Positions 22,690 to 34,700 of a stretch of 64,000 nt of DNA are shown one piece after another. The DNA is from Drosophila persimilis. Lineage: Eukaryota > Arthropoda > Insecta > Diptera > Drosophilidae. The DNA lies in the NCBI RefSeq assembly GCF_003286085.1, contig NW_020825367.1, forward strand, positions 372,001 to 436,000. The letters are read 5' to 3'. The notes under the pieces were generated by a model. That model worked only from the letters and a program-made list of their open reading frames with translations. It made no database searches and was not told where the DNA came from. Both the position numbers and the translations under genes were made by a program. How positions within the stretch are numbered: the first letter of the stretch is position 1; every line of letters begins with the position of its first letter.

Positions 22690-22900
22690 AAATAGAGCTA
22701 CAAGTTGAAAAGTTGAAGAGGGAATGGCCAGTGGCGGACAACGGCCAATTGATAGCAGTGCTGCAACAGTAGATGCTGGTCAAGGTGCTGAAGGATCAAG
22801 GTGACCAACAGCAACAGACAGACGGTCAATGCAAGTGAAGGATCAAACCGCTTTCGCAACTCCAATGAAAATTGATATATATGCAAAGATAGAAGAGAAA
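22690..22900 (+). pseudogene. Possible third fragment of the same composite
   Basis: At 22848-22885 the stretch 'cgctttcgcaactccaatgaaaattgatatatatgc' closely echoes the tails of both Ago2-like fragments (22424-22460 and 24898-24940). The 150 bp before it can be read as a short glutamine-rich frame with stops. This looks like a third, older piece of the same duplicated sequence; its origin is not recognised. Confidence 0.35.
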
Positions 22901-22964
22901 AAGAATATAAAATATGAGTAGTTTATGAAAAGAAATTCGGAAAAAGAAATAAACTTCAATAGCG

Positions 22965-23640
22965 ATCAATTGAAAATAATAATAAGCAATTTATAATAGA
23001 TTACAAAGTTTTCAATGAAATTGAATTTCTCTCAAATTCATTAAAAAATGTCATCTTCAATGAAGAAACGATTCTGAGAAAGCACGAAACATTTAAGAAT
23101 GGCGGCAGTTAACGTACCCAATTCTATTGAGCTCTCATACGAGTTGTAAGCAATCTTTGGCTTTCTAAGACGAAAACAATTTCAATCTTGGGCCTCCGCC
23201 TAATTGGTTTTTTTCAAGACATAAGGTCGGAGGAATTTTGGAGCGGCAGACTGGGAGCATTCTCCAGAGAGAATCGCAGCAGTAAGAATTTTAGCTTTTT
23301 GTTGAAGCGGGAGCGGCTGAGAGCCGGAAAGCGGTATGGGGCAAATTAAATTAGGTGGATAACGTCGGAGGAATTTTGAACAAATGAGTCGCAGACCGCA
23401 CGTTGCCCCCATTTTATAGGCTGCGGACACGCGAAATTGCAGCAGCGCAGCGCTGCTGCAGACTCATGCGCAGGCGCAGCAGGCTCTCTGCCCGCTTTTC
23501 ATTGGTTCTGCTCACCATTCCTTTGTATATGTATGCATGTGTATGTGTGTGGGCCTGGGCCTGGGTAAATCTGGCGATGACAGCAGTGCCTAGTGATGGA
23601 CTTTTTCGGGAAAAAATAAGTGTATAGGTACTTGGCCCAA
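22965..23640 (+). repeat. Segmental repeat, copy A (deleted form)
   Basis: Positions 22965-23085 match 25145-25260. The match then resumes at 23096 against 26640 and runs to about 23640 against 27215. Copy A therefore lacks the roughly 1.4 kb found between 25260 and 26640 in copy B. Minor differences include 'gtttcccc'-type substitutions and the loss of 'cggctg'-type units around 23310. The tail contains a palindromic 'gcagcgcagcgctgctgc' core. No intact coding region. Confidence 0.8.
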
Positions 23641-24194
23641 ATAGATATTCAATCGCAGTAAGCGATCTGCGCGGCAAGTTACGCTGGACTCTGACTGGCA
23701 CACCCAGACAAAACAAGGAACTAGATATATGTATATGCGCTTTTGAAGTTCCTGCGCTGTTCACCATTCGACGATCTGAACACGTGGAAGAAGCGAATCG
23801 ATAACAAAAGTGCTGCTCATTACATTCGTGTAGTCTATATTAAAAAACTCATGCCAGAAATTCTAAACCCTATACATGCAGCATGTAAGAATACGTGTGC
23901 ATCCATACATTAAAATACGCTCGAACGCTCGAAGAGAAAACGCAAACCAAACAACACATTAGCGCTTAAAGCTAAAAAGAAACATTACTGCTTTACCAGC
24001 AGTGAGCGATGACGAATGTCACCTACAATGTCATCTAGGCGTTGACGCCAGCCAAATCGAATCTTTTGTTTCTTTCTATTCCGCGCGTGCCGAACGAAAT
24101 TCGGTTCTGCCGACCGTGCGAAGTAGAGGAGAACTTCGTTTTTTCTGTTCGTCTCTTTTGCGCCTGCGTCGGCAGAACTCTTTTTCTTTCTTCG

Positions 24195-24611
24195 CTTTGC
24201 ATTAGTGTTGTGCTGCTCATGAGTGATTGAATAAAAAAGAGTTGTTCACTTAAGTGAGCAACTGAACATGTTCCTTCCAAGCTGTTCTTTTTTGCTCACT
24301 TGTTCTTTGTTGTTCACTTGTTCATTTTTGTTCACTTGTTCTCTACTCACTTTTTGCGCCATTTTGCTCCTCAAAGGGCATTTTGCGATCTGGCAGCTGT
24401 TGCTCATATTTGCGTTTACTTCACACTTTTTGTATTAAAAATTCAAAATGTCGCTAATTCGAAAGTATAGTGAAATTTGGAACCGTCTGTACATGAATAG
24501 TGAACAACTGAGTGAGCAAGTCAGCAACTGAGCAAGTGACTCACTTACTAAAAAAGAACAAGTGAACATGTTCACCAAAATGAGCAATGTTTACCCAACA
24601 CTACTTTGCAT
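24195..24611. mobile_element. 401-bp hAT-type MITE with 8-bp target duplication
   Basis: The element spans 24203-24603. It is flanked by identical 8-bp direct repeats CTTTGCAT (24195-24202 and 24604-24611). Its ends are inverted: the left begins TAGTGTTGTG and the right, reversed, begins TAGTGTTGGG. The interior repeats GTTCACTTGTTC / GAGTGAGCAA motifs on both arms, giving long subterminal inverted repeats. An 8-bp target duplication, short terminal inverted repeats with a xAGTG start and no transposase frame fit a non-autonomous hAT element. The duplicated site also fits the nTnnnnAn preference reported for the Ac branch of hAT elements. The clean target duplication suggests a fairly recent insertion. 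Confidence 0.85.
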
Positions 24612-24722
24612 TTGCTATTTGCAATCGACTAATTGTGCGCAAACGAAGTGAAATTAATTGCTGTGATTAATTTTATTATCAGGTAAGTGCAGTGTTTAAA
24701 TAATTAATAATATGTGTTGTGA

Positions 24723-24898
24723 AACAAAAGGCAGAGTTGGAACATGGCATTCTGACCCAATGCATCATACAGGCCACCGGCAAACGGAGGTTCAACGGAC
24801 AGGTGATGAGCAACCTGCTTTTGAAGATGAACTCGAAGCTGAACGGTATTAATCCAACGCTGAAGAGAGAATTTCGACCGCTTCGTGTCCTACAATAG
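24723..24898 (+). pseudogene. Ago2-like PIWI fragment, copy B
   Basis: An open stretch of about 58 codons, ending in TAG, reads as an Argonaute-2 PIWI segment: HGILTQCI, then a basic linker, then NGQVMSNLLLKMNSKLNGIN. Similarity stops at the position where intact Ago2 continues into its first catalytic region, so no slicer residues are present. It is followed by 140 bp shared with copy A. Just upstream (about 24650-24690) a 'tattatcag|gtaagtgcag' donor-like junction suggests that exon/intron pieces were carried along. I am confident of the family, not of which paralog donated it. Confidence 0.75.
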
Positions 24899-25034
24899 CC
24901 GCCTCCGCAACTCCAATGAAAATTGTATATATATATGCATATGGTATAAATCTAAATATATACCTATAGGGGCAATATGTTTAAGCACAAAGAAGTACCA
25001 TTAAAGAATACTTATAATTTAATTTATGAATTTT

Positions 25035-25910
25035 AGCAAAACGGAATAAAAGGCGAATTAATGAATTAGGTACCATTTGGAAATGGATAGCAGGCAGCCC
25101 TGATCACGACGACTTTTTGAAAATACAGAATAAAGTAAATTAATCAATTGAAAATAATAATAAACAATTTATAATAAATTACAAAGTTGTCAATGAAATT
25201 GAATTTCTCTCAAATTCATTGAAAAATGTCATCTTCAATGAAGAAACGATACTGAGAAAGCATCGTTTAAAATTAATAACTTTTGGTCTACTAAATTTAG
25301 TTGATACCATAACCCTCTTTAAGGTAAACATTTTCAATACAAAAATTGTAAATAAAAATGAAATAGAGGACAATTTTAAGCATGAAAAACAGCCTGTTGA
25401 ACTGTCTGATCTACTGAATATTGCAACGGTTAAACTAATTCGAAATTCAGATTTAATAATCATTTATATAAAATGTCCTCAAATTAACGATCTTGCAAGC
25501 TTTACCATGCAAGAGCCATCTCACAAGATGATGGAATGTTAGTTATAAGTGAAAATGTTTGTGAATGTAAGGAGAAATACTATTTAATGAATAATTTCAA
25601 AAGTGAGACTTCTGACAACCACGCACAAATAGATTTAAAGAAGACCTGTTTCACCAATTTACCTAATGGCTTTAAGGCCAACTGCACTAAAAAAGGGAAA
25701 ACAACAAAGAAATAGACATCATACAGAATGGTGCCATATTAGTTTCAGGCAACAATAACGTAGACAATACTACTTTGATAGGATCGTATCTCCTTTTGTT
25801 CAACAACACAATTAAAATAAATAATATAACCCACATAAATGATAAGGGTAAAATTCTAAAATACATATCGCATCATAGATATATATACCAATATACTGGC
25901 ACATAAATAT
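25035..25910 (+). pseudogene. Errantivirus-like env remnant (copy B)
   Basis: This interval encodes, with at least one stop and one frameshift (near 25542), the transmembrane-subunit part of an envelope protein like those of gypsy-group insect endogenous retroviruses. A basic furin-like cluster followed by a hydrophobic segment lies near 25040-25080. A longer open frame occupies 25219-25542, and a cysteine-containing, asparagine-rich C-terminal part continues in another frame to about 25900. It has no gag or pol and no intact membrane-fusion gene; the frame is clearly decayed. A roughly 120-bp part of the same sequence occurs in copy A (22965-23085). Confidence 0.7.
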
Positions 25911-26035
25911 AAAACGTAGATATAAGCATTGCATGTTTCGGGTCAGCTGAACCCATCATGAATATATATATAAGAATCATTCTGAATAAAGTAACACTGC
26001 GGAGCAGACGCTCCAAATGAAATTATCTAAGTTCA
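25911..26035 (+). repeat. Possible LTR remnant after the env fragment
   Basis: AT-rich sequence with an AATAAA signal near 25984, followed by 'gtaacactgcggagcagacgctcc'. Its position directly behind the env remnant suggests 3' LTR sequence, but no paired LTR or terminal inverted bases were found. Confidence 0.35.
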
Positions 26036-26049
26036 CTCATATTACACCA

Positions 26050-26702
26050 GCGCAAAGAATGGCGAAGGTGTGCCTGATGATTCCGTTCCACTTGTCGACA
26101 TATTCGCTGAAATCTGCAATCTCTGGGAGCTGCCTGAAAATAGCCCCCGAAAATAAGCCAGTCCTCACCTAAGAATTCTGTGGAGAGCTGGGACTCTATG
26201 CCGCAGCTTATTTGCCCCTCCTGCATTAATGGGGTCCAGAGTGCATATTGTTATAAGCTAAAATTGGACCAACGACCTGAAAATTATCAACGTTTTCATA
26301 TAGCTTTATCAAGCGTTTCGGAAAATGAAGAAACGTACACAATTAATAGCAGCGATAAAATTGAGAATCTCATTCGTGCAAATGAAAGCCATGGGATCGA
26401 GGCAGAGCACGAAAATTAGCAAAAATATACAATCGAACAAAGAGAATAAGAGGCAGGAGTCAGAGAAAAAGAACCATCCATTTGAAAAAGTGGATTTCTT
26501 GGGGACGATGGAAATTCTTATGAGCATATCAACGGATACCAAGAACCAAGAAACCGATGACAGGGCAAAGAATTTCAAATACTATCAGAAGAAATTAGAG
26601 TTCTATCAGAACTTCAAAATGTATCGGGACGATACAAGAATGGGGAAGAGAATGGGGGGAATTAACGTACCCAATTCTATTGAGCTCTTATACGAGTTGT
26701 AA
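26050..26702 (+). pseudogene. ZAD zinc-finger fragment plus unassigned frame
   Basis: The frame at 26180-26419 contains LICPSCINGVQSAY, the C-terminal C-x2-C half of a ZAD domain, followed by an acidic linker. The upstream half with a V-C-L motif lies in another frame (26060-26170) and is interrupted. A second overlapping open frame, 26325-26702, encodes a lysine-rich helical segment ending in NVPNSIELLYEL; the last part is conserved in copy A (about 23110-23150). No zinc fingers follow. I regard this as a broken gene fragment in the duplicated block. Confidence 0.5.
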
Positions 26703-27215
26703 GCAATCTTTGGCTTTCTAAGACGAAAACAATTTCAATCTTGGGCCTCCGCCTAATTGGTTTTTTTCAAGACATAAGGTCGGAGGAATTTTGGAGCGGC
26801 AGACTGGGAGCATTCTCCAGAGAGAATCGCAGCAGTAAGAATTTTAGCTTTTTGTTGAAGCGGGAGCGGCTGGCGGCTGAGAGCCGTAAAGCGGTAGCGG
26901 TGGTTCAGAGCCAGAAAGAGGTATGGGGCGAATTAAATTAGGTGGATAAGGTCGGAGGAATTTTGAACAAATGAGTCGCAGACCGCACGTTGCCCCCATT
27001 TTATAGGCTGCGGACACGCGAAATTGAAGCAGCGCAGCGCTGCTGCAGACTCATGCGCAGGCGCAGCAGGCTCTCTGCCCGCTTTTCATTGGTTCTGCTT
27101 ACCGTTACTTTGTATATGTGTGCATGTGTATGCTCTGCCTGGGCCTATGTAAATCTAGTGATGACAGCAATGCCTAGTGATGGACTTCTTCGGGCAATAT
27201 CTGTCTGTTAGTATA
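26640..27215 (+). repeat. Segmental repeat, copy B tail
   Basis: Near-identical to 23096-23640 in the same orientation, including the GC-rich 'gcagcgcagcgctgctgcagactcatgcgcaggcgc' core. Together with 24722-25260 it defines a duplicated block of about 2.5 kb (copy B), of which copy A is a deleted version. Confidence 0.85.
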
Positions 27216-28719
27216 TAATGAAATATAAATATAGTAAGCGTAAATATACTTAGCCCAAATAGACATTAATTTTAATTTTAAGGCGGAGGATCCCGTGTAA
27301 ATTTACGGTCCAATGTGAAGTCATGTATGAAATATATAATATATTATGGACTATATTAAGAAAAAAGTTACCAAATAAATCATATACAAAATAAAAGTTC
27401 GTCTGATATTGCAGGGCATTCTTTAAAAGTGTGTATAATTTCAACATCATTTAAATTTAAACTTTTAGTAGAGAGTTCTACGGAATGCAAATGAACGGGA
27501 GTGGGTGATTCATGCGATTCAGATCATTGCACTTTCAATTCAGGGGTATATGTCCTTATTTTTGCAAAGTTTATTTATATTTTTCCAATAGTTTAAACCA
27601 CGTTTTACATTAAATTTCAATCAGTGAAACTAATTCCCTTCTACATTTTGTTTTTCACGTCGTTGTTTGTTTGAAAATATGACAAAAAGTTTTGCTGAAA
27701 ATGTTCTAGAGGTAAAGGTTCCCCCCATATGCGAATATGAACAAATTGCTTGACTCCAAGCAATCCATGCTATACAAAATGTTACGTACATAGATCTTCG
27801 CAGCTAAACAAGATTGCCATCAATCAAGTGCCGCTCTCGCTCTCGCCGTCGTATCTGTGTACGAGCATCACTATGAAGCTTGTGGAGTTCGGGAAGGGAA
27901 CCGCATATCCGGCGACGCTAGGCTTGCGCTTGCTCTTAGTTCGATCTTCGCTGATTAATATAATTGCTGTCTTTTGCATATTTATTGACTTTCAGTGTCT
28001 TAGGGTAATAAATTCAAACATTTTTTGGCTCAAAAGTTTAAACGTACAGTTGGAATACAAACAAAAACACTTTTGGGTATATCTTTCTTGCATTTGTTTT
28101 AAAAAAATAATAAAATATAAAATATAAAACAATAGCTCAATAGTTCTTTGGTAAACAGAAAAAAATAGATACTAAATCAAAAGCTACCGTTGAAAATAGT
28201 GTACTTTGGAATTGACCAAGAATATTGGAATATCTTAATTGCTAGCTATACACACACATACACACACATACGCACACAATTGTATGTACATATGTATGCA
28301 TATGTATATGTAGATTTTTGAACCACATTTTAGAATTTGTTATAGTAAACGTCTTAATTGCACGGTAAATGTTCTTAAAATTCGATAAGGAATTTCTTTC
28401 GACTTTGGCTTCAATTTTCTCATGGTTTCGGTTTCCCGTTTCTTGGTTTGGTTTGCTCTCTATATAGTATGTCTGACTTGGTTCTTGGCAAGCATATAAT
28501 GGATTGAATGGCAAGGATAAGGATAAGGTTAAGGATGAGTATATAAGGGGCAGGATTTCTTAGATAAATCTAACAACGAATTCGAGTATTTCCGAGATTC
28601 CTTAAGAGCATATGTATATGAGTATTCTCTAGGTCACTGGTTGCAAAACAATTTCCGTGGGTTGAAGTGAGTGCTGTGTCGTAGGGGATTTGGATGGGAT
28701 CGGTCGGATCGGACTCATC
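27216..28719. other. Intergenic plus DENND5 3' UTR
   Basis: Unique AT-rich DNA. A TG/CA simple repeat with ATGTATGTAC-type steps occurs at 28250-28315. The last few hundred bases before 28720 are probably DENND5 3' UTR. Open frames here (for example 27750-28127) lack coding character. Confidence 0.4.
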
Positions 28720-31700
28720 TCAGCACTGAGATGGAATGCGTATGCCCTGGGTAATGGAGTTTTCCAGCACAATGTGACAGTCGTCGAGCGGCTCCAGAAT
28801 CTGAATGAAAAAGGTGAGAAGATTGCGGCGCCGCAGAAAGCTCTCCTCGTCGTACATCTCCTGGGTAACTTTGGTGAGGGCCATCGGCTTGATGAGGCGC
28901 GTTAGCAGATGCTCTCGGAGGCTCAGGCACATTAGCAGCTGGAACTTTCCATCTTTGCCCAGGGCCGTGCCGTTGATTTCGTCCATTAGCTGCACATACA
29001 GACGCCAGATGCTGGTGATCTCACGACGCTGTAGGCTATTGCCACTGCCGCTGCTATTGCTGAAGGAGGAGTCCATGCTGGAGGCAGAGTCCTCCAGCTC
29101 CAGCTGCAGATTCTGCTCAAAAAGCTCTTTAACCTTGGCTTAAATGGAAATAAGGGTTCAAATACGAATCTACAGATGGATTGGCCCTTTCGCTTACTGA
29201 AATAATCCCAGATGTAGAGATTTCTGCCAAAGAAACGTGCTGAGCGAAAGCCACAGAGGAACACCTGCTCCAGGCATTTGACCAGGCCATCATCGCCGCA
29301 GAGGAGGTTCGTTAGAGTGCCCACATCCCGGTCCCTGCTCGGTTTGTAGTGCCACTTGACAATCACATTCACGCAATTGCCCAACTGGTGCTGGATCTCC
29401 GATGGCGCCAGCGATTCCTGGCGCTGCACACTGGGACTGCGTGTGCGTGGCGGCGTGCGGGTGTCCGGCACTAGCTCGGCATTCTTCACACTCGTCGAGA
29501 TGCGTTGGCCCACCAGCAAACGCTCTGTGGAGTCATCGTCCACGCCACGGCCCAGCCATCGGCCACAGGGGAATCTGCGAAAGTGCGAAACATTTCAATT
29601 GAGAATGGGTCAACTATTTGGATGGGGTTGTTTCTGGCTTACTTGTAGGTGTGTCCGGTGACCTCATTGCGCATCACCACCTGCTCCACGAGCCACTTGT
29701 GGCTTGGCCCCGAATTGTCGTGACCAATGCGCATGGTTGTCAAGAGGCCAAGGTTTTTGTACTGCCAAATGAAAGGAAAGGGTTATTTATATATATATAT
29801 ATATTTATACTCGAATATTCTGAGTCAATGCTTACATGAAAAATAAACTCCAGGGAACCCTTGGGCACTGGCACCCGCTGTGTCTCATTCATGGTGCCCG
29901 AGACCATGATCCAAACATTGCTGGAGGTGTGATAGGAGCCGTACTTTCGGGAGGGGAAGATGACAACGCGATAGGGCAGCTCTGGGGGCAACAGAGAAGG
30001 TGAGAGAGAAGGGTAAGGCAATAGCAGACAGGGGCTAAGGCTAGCTTGGACCTACTCGTTGTGGGATAGATGTTGGTGAAGCTGAAGTAGTCCACGGTAT
30101 TGAGGGTCAGCAGATGATACAAGAACTGCTCCTTCTCCTCCTCGCACCGCAGAAAGGCCGAGCGCTTATACAGTGACCTCAGAAGGCTCTCATCCGAGAG
30201 CAGAGTGCGAAAGTGTCGCGACAGCAGTTTTTTCTCCAGCGAGAGACGCACCCAGGCGCGTGTATAGCCAATGTGCGTCTTAATATCAGCCATGGCCAAT
30301 ACGTTTCTGTGCGTTTTTCATAGCAGAATTTCAGTCAGTCAATAAAATGGTGCAAGGGGAATTTATACAATGTACTTACTTTACATCGAACTCTAGGGAC
30401 TCTGGCAGCGGACACAGCTGCTCCAGGCCCACAAATTTATTGCGATCACGCGAACGACTGCGGTTGGGGCTGGGCGGACCATCAAAGTCCGTTTGGAATG
30501 TAGAAAGATCTGAAAGGACAGAGGGATATACATATGTAAATGAAGAGAAACCTATTGGATCCTGTCCTGTGAACTCACAATCCATTCGCTTGCGCATTGC
30601 ATTCCATGCCAGTGCTGGCGATGCTGTGGCTATGGCCATCTTATTGCTTGGACTGCTGGATACTGGAGCCGTCTGCTCCACACCGGAACTGTCGCCGCCA
30701 ATGCGTGCCTCCTGCATTTCAATGTAGGCCTGCAAATGCGCCCAAAGTGCGGACTTCCCCTGCTTATTCTGCAGTCCATGCGACCAGATCTTCTCTAGCA
30801 GATCACACATGCTGGCTATCAGAGTGTTCTCCTCGATGCCATCACCCTTGAGGCCCAAAGCCACTGCCTCATTGCCCATCTTCTCCAGCAGCATGCGTTT
30901 GCTCTTTGATTTTATGTCCTAAAAAAGGGGAAAAAAACAGAATGGTTTTAGGGTATTAGGGCTTTGGGGATAGGAGATCCTGTCATTCCTGTATTTACCT
31001 TAAGAAGACGCTCTACAAATGTCCAATTAGCTTGGGCTATCAAGGCCGGACTCACATCCGCTGTGGTCAGATTGGCAGACAATCGATTGATGGAATTGGC
31101 GCTTGGGGCCTTCTGGTCCAGCGATATCTCCCTGGCCCTCCATTTATTCCCATTCTTAACCCGCCGCAAACTGTTGCCTCTGTGTTTTCCGGTGGTTTGC
31201 GGGTTGGAGGAGGATATTGGTTTGTTTTGATTGAATTATGAAGGTTAGCCGCGAATGAATTAGTTGGAATTTTGATATTCGAGAACAGAAGCATATATAT
31301 AGGTGTATTAGTGGAGAAAACGTTCGAAAGAAATCAGGTTTAGGGATGTGATCTATTATGTGCAAAGCATGCAAAAACGATAGAACAAAACAGAACAGAA
31401 CAGAAATGATTACAAATGAGAGATACAAAAGACGAAACAAACAAAACAAAGTCTCGATTAAGGCTTTGAGAAATGCAGAGTTTATTGTTAAGTGATAGAA
31501 AAATCAAATAAATTACTAAAAGGAAATGGAGTGAAGTTCCCCCGCGAACAAACTGTACATACATTCTATGGTCTATATTTCTAGTTTCTATGGTATATAT
31601 GGTGTCGTATAACTAACATTAGATAATATCATAAATTTGCTAGCCTTTGCGGGAGCTTAGGTACATTTTTATTTCTTTTTTTGGAAGGGGGGGGCTGGGG

Positions 31701-34700
31701 AGGGGTAGGTTTATTATTGGAATGAGTGCAAGAGTTAGCTCGGGGTTGGGGCGGGGTCTGGGGCGGGGTCAGGGGCGGGTAGGCGTGCTGCTGTGGAATA
31801 AAAACAAATGCATATCATAGAGAAGGGGACTACCTCGAAGCGCACTCCTGGTTCAGCACGCCCTTCTCCAGCAGCGGAAAGCTGCGAAAATATGCCGCTC
31901 GATTGGATAGAATCTCGCTGGGAGGCGTCACCTCGATGTCAATGCAATTGAGACGCTTCTCGAAGCCCTGCTGCGAGTCCTGGCTGAGAACGCAAGGCTC
32001 ATAGCTGGTGGCGCAGATCATGTTCTCACCATGGCGGCGCCTGTTTCGTAATAGAGATGGAAAACAAAACATTAATCTCAGGGTTAAGGGGGTAAGGGAA
32101 AACACCTACCTTAAGAGCTTCACGCGATGATCAAACAGCTGGAGCTGCTCATCCGGCAGCGATTCCCACATGGATAGTATTTTATTATCAATCAGCGTGG
32201 CAAACATCTGAGATTCAAGGAAGCGCGACAAAAACGCCCGATGGTGCTCCGGCTGATCCGAGAGGAACGACGATTTATCAAAGTTCTGCAACGTTTCGCG
32301 ATTCGACAGCCACTCGTCCTTGGCCTGATTCGGATAGATTACGAAATACTCATACGCATGGAACATGTGCACAAAGCGATTGAGAAAGACCTCCCTCACA
32401 GAGTTATTGATGCGCAGATCCTGGTAGTACTGCTCCACGACCGAGAGTTTCGGTTTCTCCGTGCGCCTAGGTACGGGCATGGTGGCATCCACTGCATCCA
32501 CATCGTGATAAACACCCACGGGGGAGGACGATAGCGAAACAGTGGGACTGCCCACGGGCGACCCACCCTGAGTGCCTCTAATGCCTCCCTTGCGGCGCAG
32601 AAAATCAGCAATCCGCGGCACATGATCGATCTTTGAGGGATGCGCGGTCAGCGGTTGGTAGTCCACGGGTCCCCCACCCGGTGATTGCCCGGGTCCGGAC
32701 AGCGTATACACCGTCTCCTGTAGCTGCTGGAAGCGCTCCTTGCTGCGTCGTGCCGCCTGCAGGCCCGTTGGCAAGGTGCAGCTCGAGATCATGGCATCGA
32801 CGCCGCCGCCACCTCCTACACTGCCGCCACGCCCTGCATAGCCATTCTTCAGACTGGGCTCCTGGTCGCGATCTCGCTCAATCTCGAATTTGTCCAGCAC
32901 CGAACTGATCTCCGCCATAAAATCCTGCTTGTGGGGAAACACAGGCATCTCCTCCGGTAGCTGGATGAGCTTCTTGTCAATGTCCACGAAGCACAGGGCC
33001 GCCTCGCTGCCAATCTTATGCGCCGCCTCGCATCCGGCATGTAATCCCATCACAAACGGAACCGGAGCATCCAGGAAATGATGCAATGCAGCGGGCAGAA
33101 TGGGGGCATAGACATGAGGCCAAACAAATGGAAAGAGCAGAGACGTTATGCATTCGCCCACAATCATGAGTCTTTGGTAGTCTTTAAAAGAGAAAAGGAA
33201 ACCGAAATCAAGAATGAGGAATAAAGCGATGTGGCATCCTTTTTTTACCTGTTGATCGAAGCAGCACCTGGTTCTCCAGCAGCACACATGTCAGTAGCTG
33301 TATGACGCACTCCACGCCCAGATACTTGAAGAGCAGACGCAGAGGGAAATCGAGAAGCGGCAATTCCGTGGCCAGCAACGGACGCTGCAGGATCAATGCG
33401 ATAGCCGCCATATGCGGCTCTGTGGGGGGCAAATAAACGCGAATGGACTTGCCTGGCTGAGGTAGCATCACTTCATAGAGAATGTTGTAGACATAGGACT
33501 CGAGACTGATGCCAGCACCAGGCTGACGTGGAAGACATCTACAAAGAACGGGTTAACAGATTAATACTGTTTCCAGAGAAAAACCTACTGCTCCTGCCTA
33601 CACTGTACCTGTACAGATTCTTGAGAAATATCTGCGCTGCAAAGGCATAGGGAGCCTGACAAATAAGCGAAATGCTCTTGGCCACATACAACTTATCCTT
33701 ATTGATGTCGTAGTAGCTTTGTGCGGACTGCGGTGCCTGTCCCGCCACCTTAAAGTGTCGCGGCAGGGAACGGCTCACAGGACCATCCTGTTTGACGCGA
33801 CTCAGCGAATGCGTCTGCTGGCCATTCGATAGCTCCGTAATGAACATGGACTGCAGCGTGTGGATGGCCCCGCAGATATTCCGATTACGTATCTCCTCGT
33901 AGAAGACCAGACTGAAGCCATAGCATCGCTTGCCATCTTCCCGAGTGGTGGCGAACGAATGGAATCTCGGCTCAATGTTGTGTTTTTGGGTACGAAAGCG
34001 CAGGCCCTGGGGCAACGAGAGCTACAGACACAGATATACGAATCGTTAGATAAGACAATTTCTCAAAGTTATAAATAAAATCCATTGATGGCTAGAGATC
34101 CATTTGATGATAAGATGATTATGGAATGAGGGAAAAAGTCGACTACACAACGTAGTCATCGTCGTGGCTGCTTGCTGATGGCAATGTGGCATCAATTAAA
34201 AATGCTACTTCAGTCTCGTCTCCCTACCCCACTCCACAATCGTATCAATGAGCACGACCACGACGCCAGCGAAGCATGAATTTTCATCGAAAAGGGCAAC
34301 CAATTGAGCTCAATTATGGAGCATATGAATATGGAATATTAGAATAGAGGATGGAGAGAGTGGGGACCTACCATGCATATCCCATGGGCATCAAAGGGGT
34401 TCCAGGCCACATGTTCGGGATAGTGGGCCAGGGGTTTGCTTTTGTACGCCCGATCCAGGGGAGAACAGTGCAGATTGTCCCCTAAAAAAAAAATAAAGTC
34501 TTTAGTACTTCTCCCCAAACAATCACTGGGATGGAGTCGCACCTGCAAAGCGATCTGGCTCAAGGCCCGTGTCCAGATCCAGGCCACATATCACAAAATA
34601 GTCGGCAAAGCGCGAAAACTGCGGATCAGCATCGCGCTTTAATTGATTCAACTCGGATTGCTCTCCAGGCGATGTGGGTGATTGCACCATGGAGGCAGGC

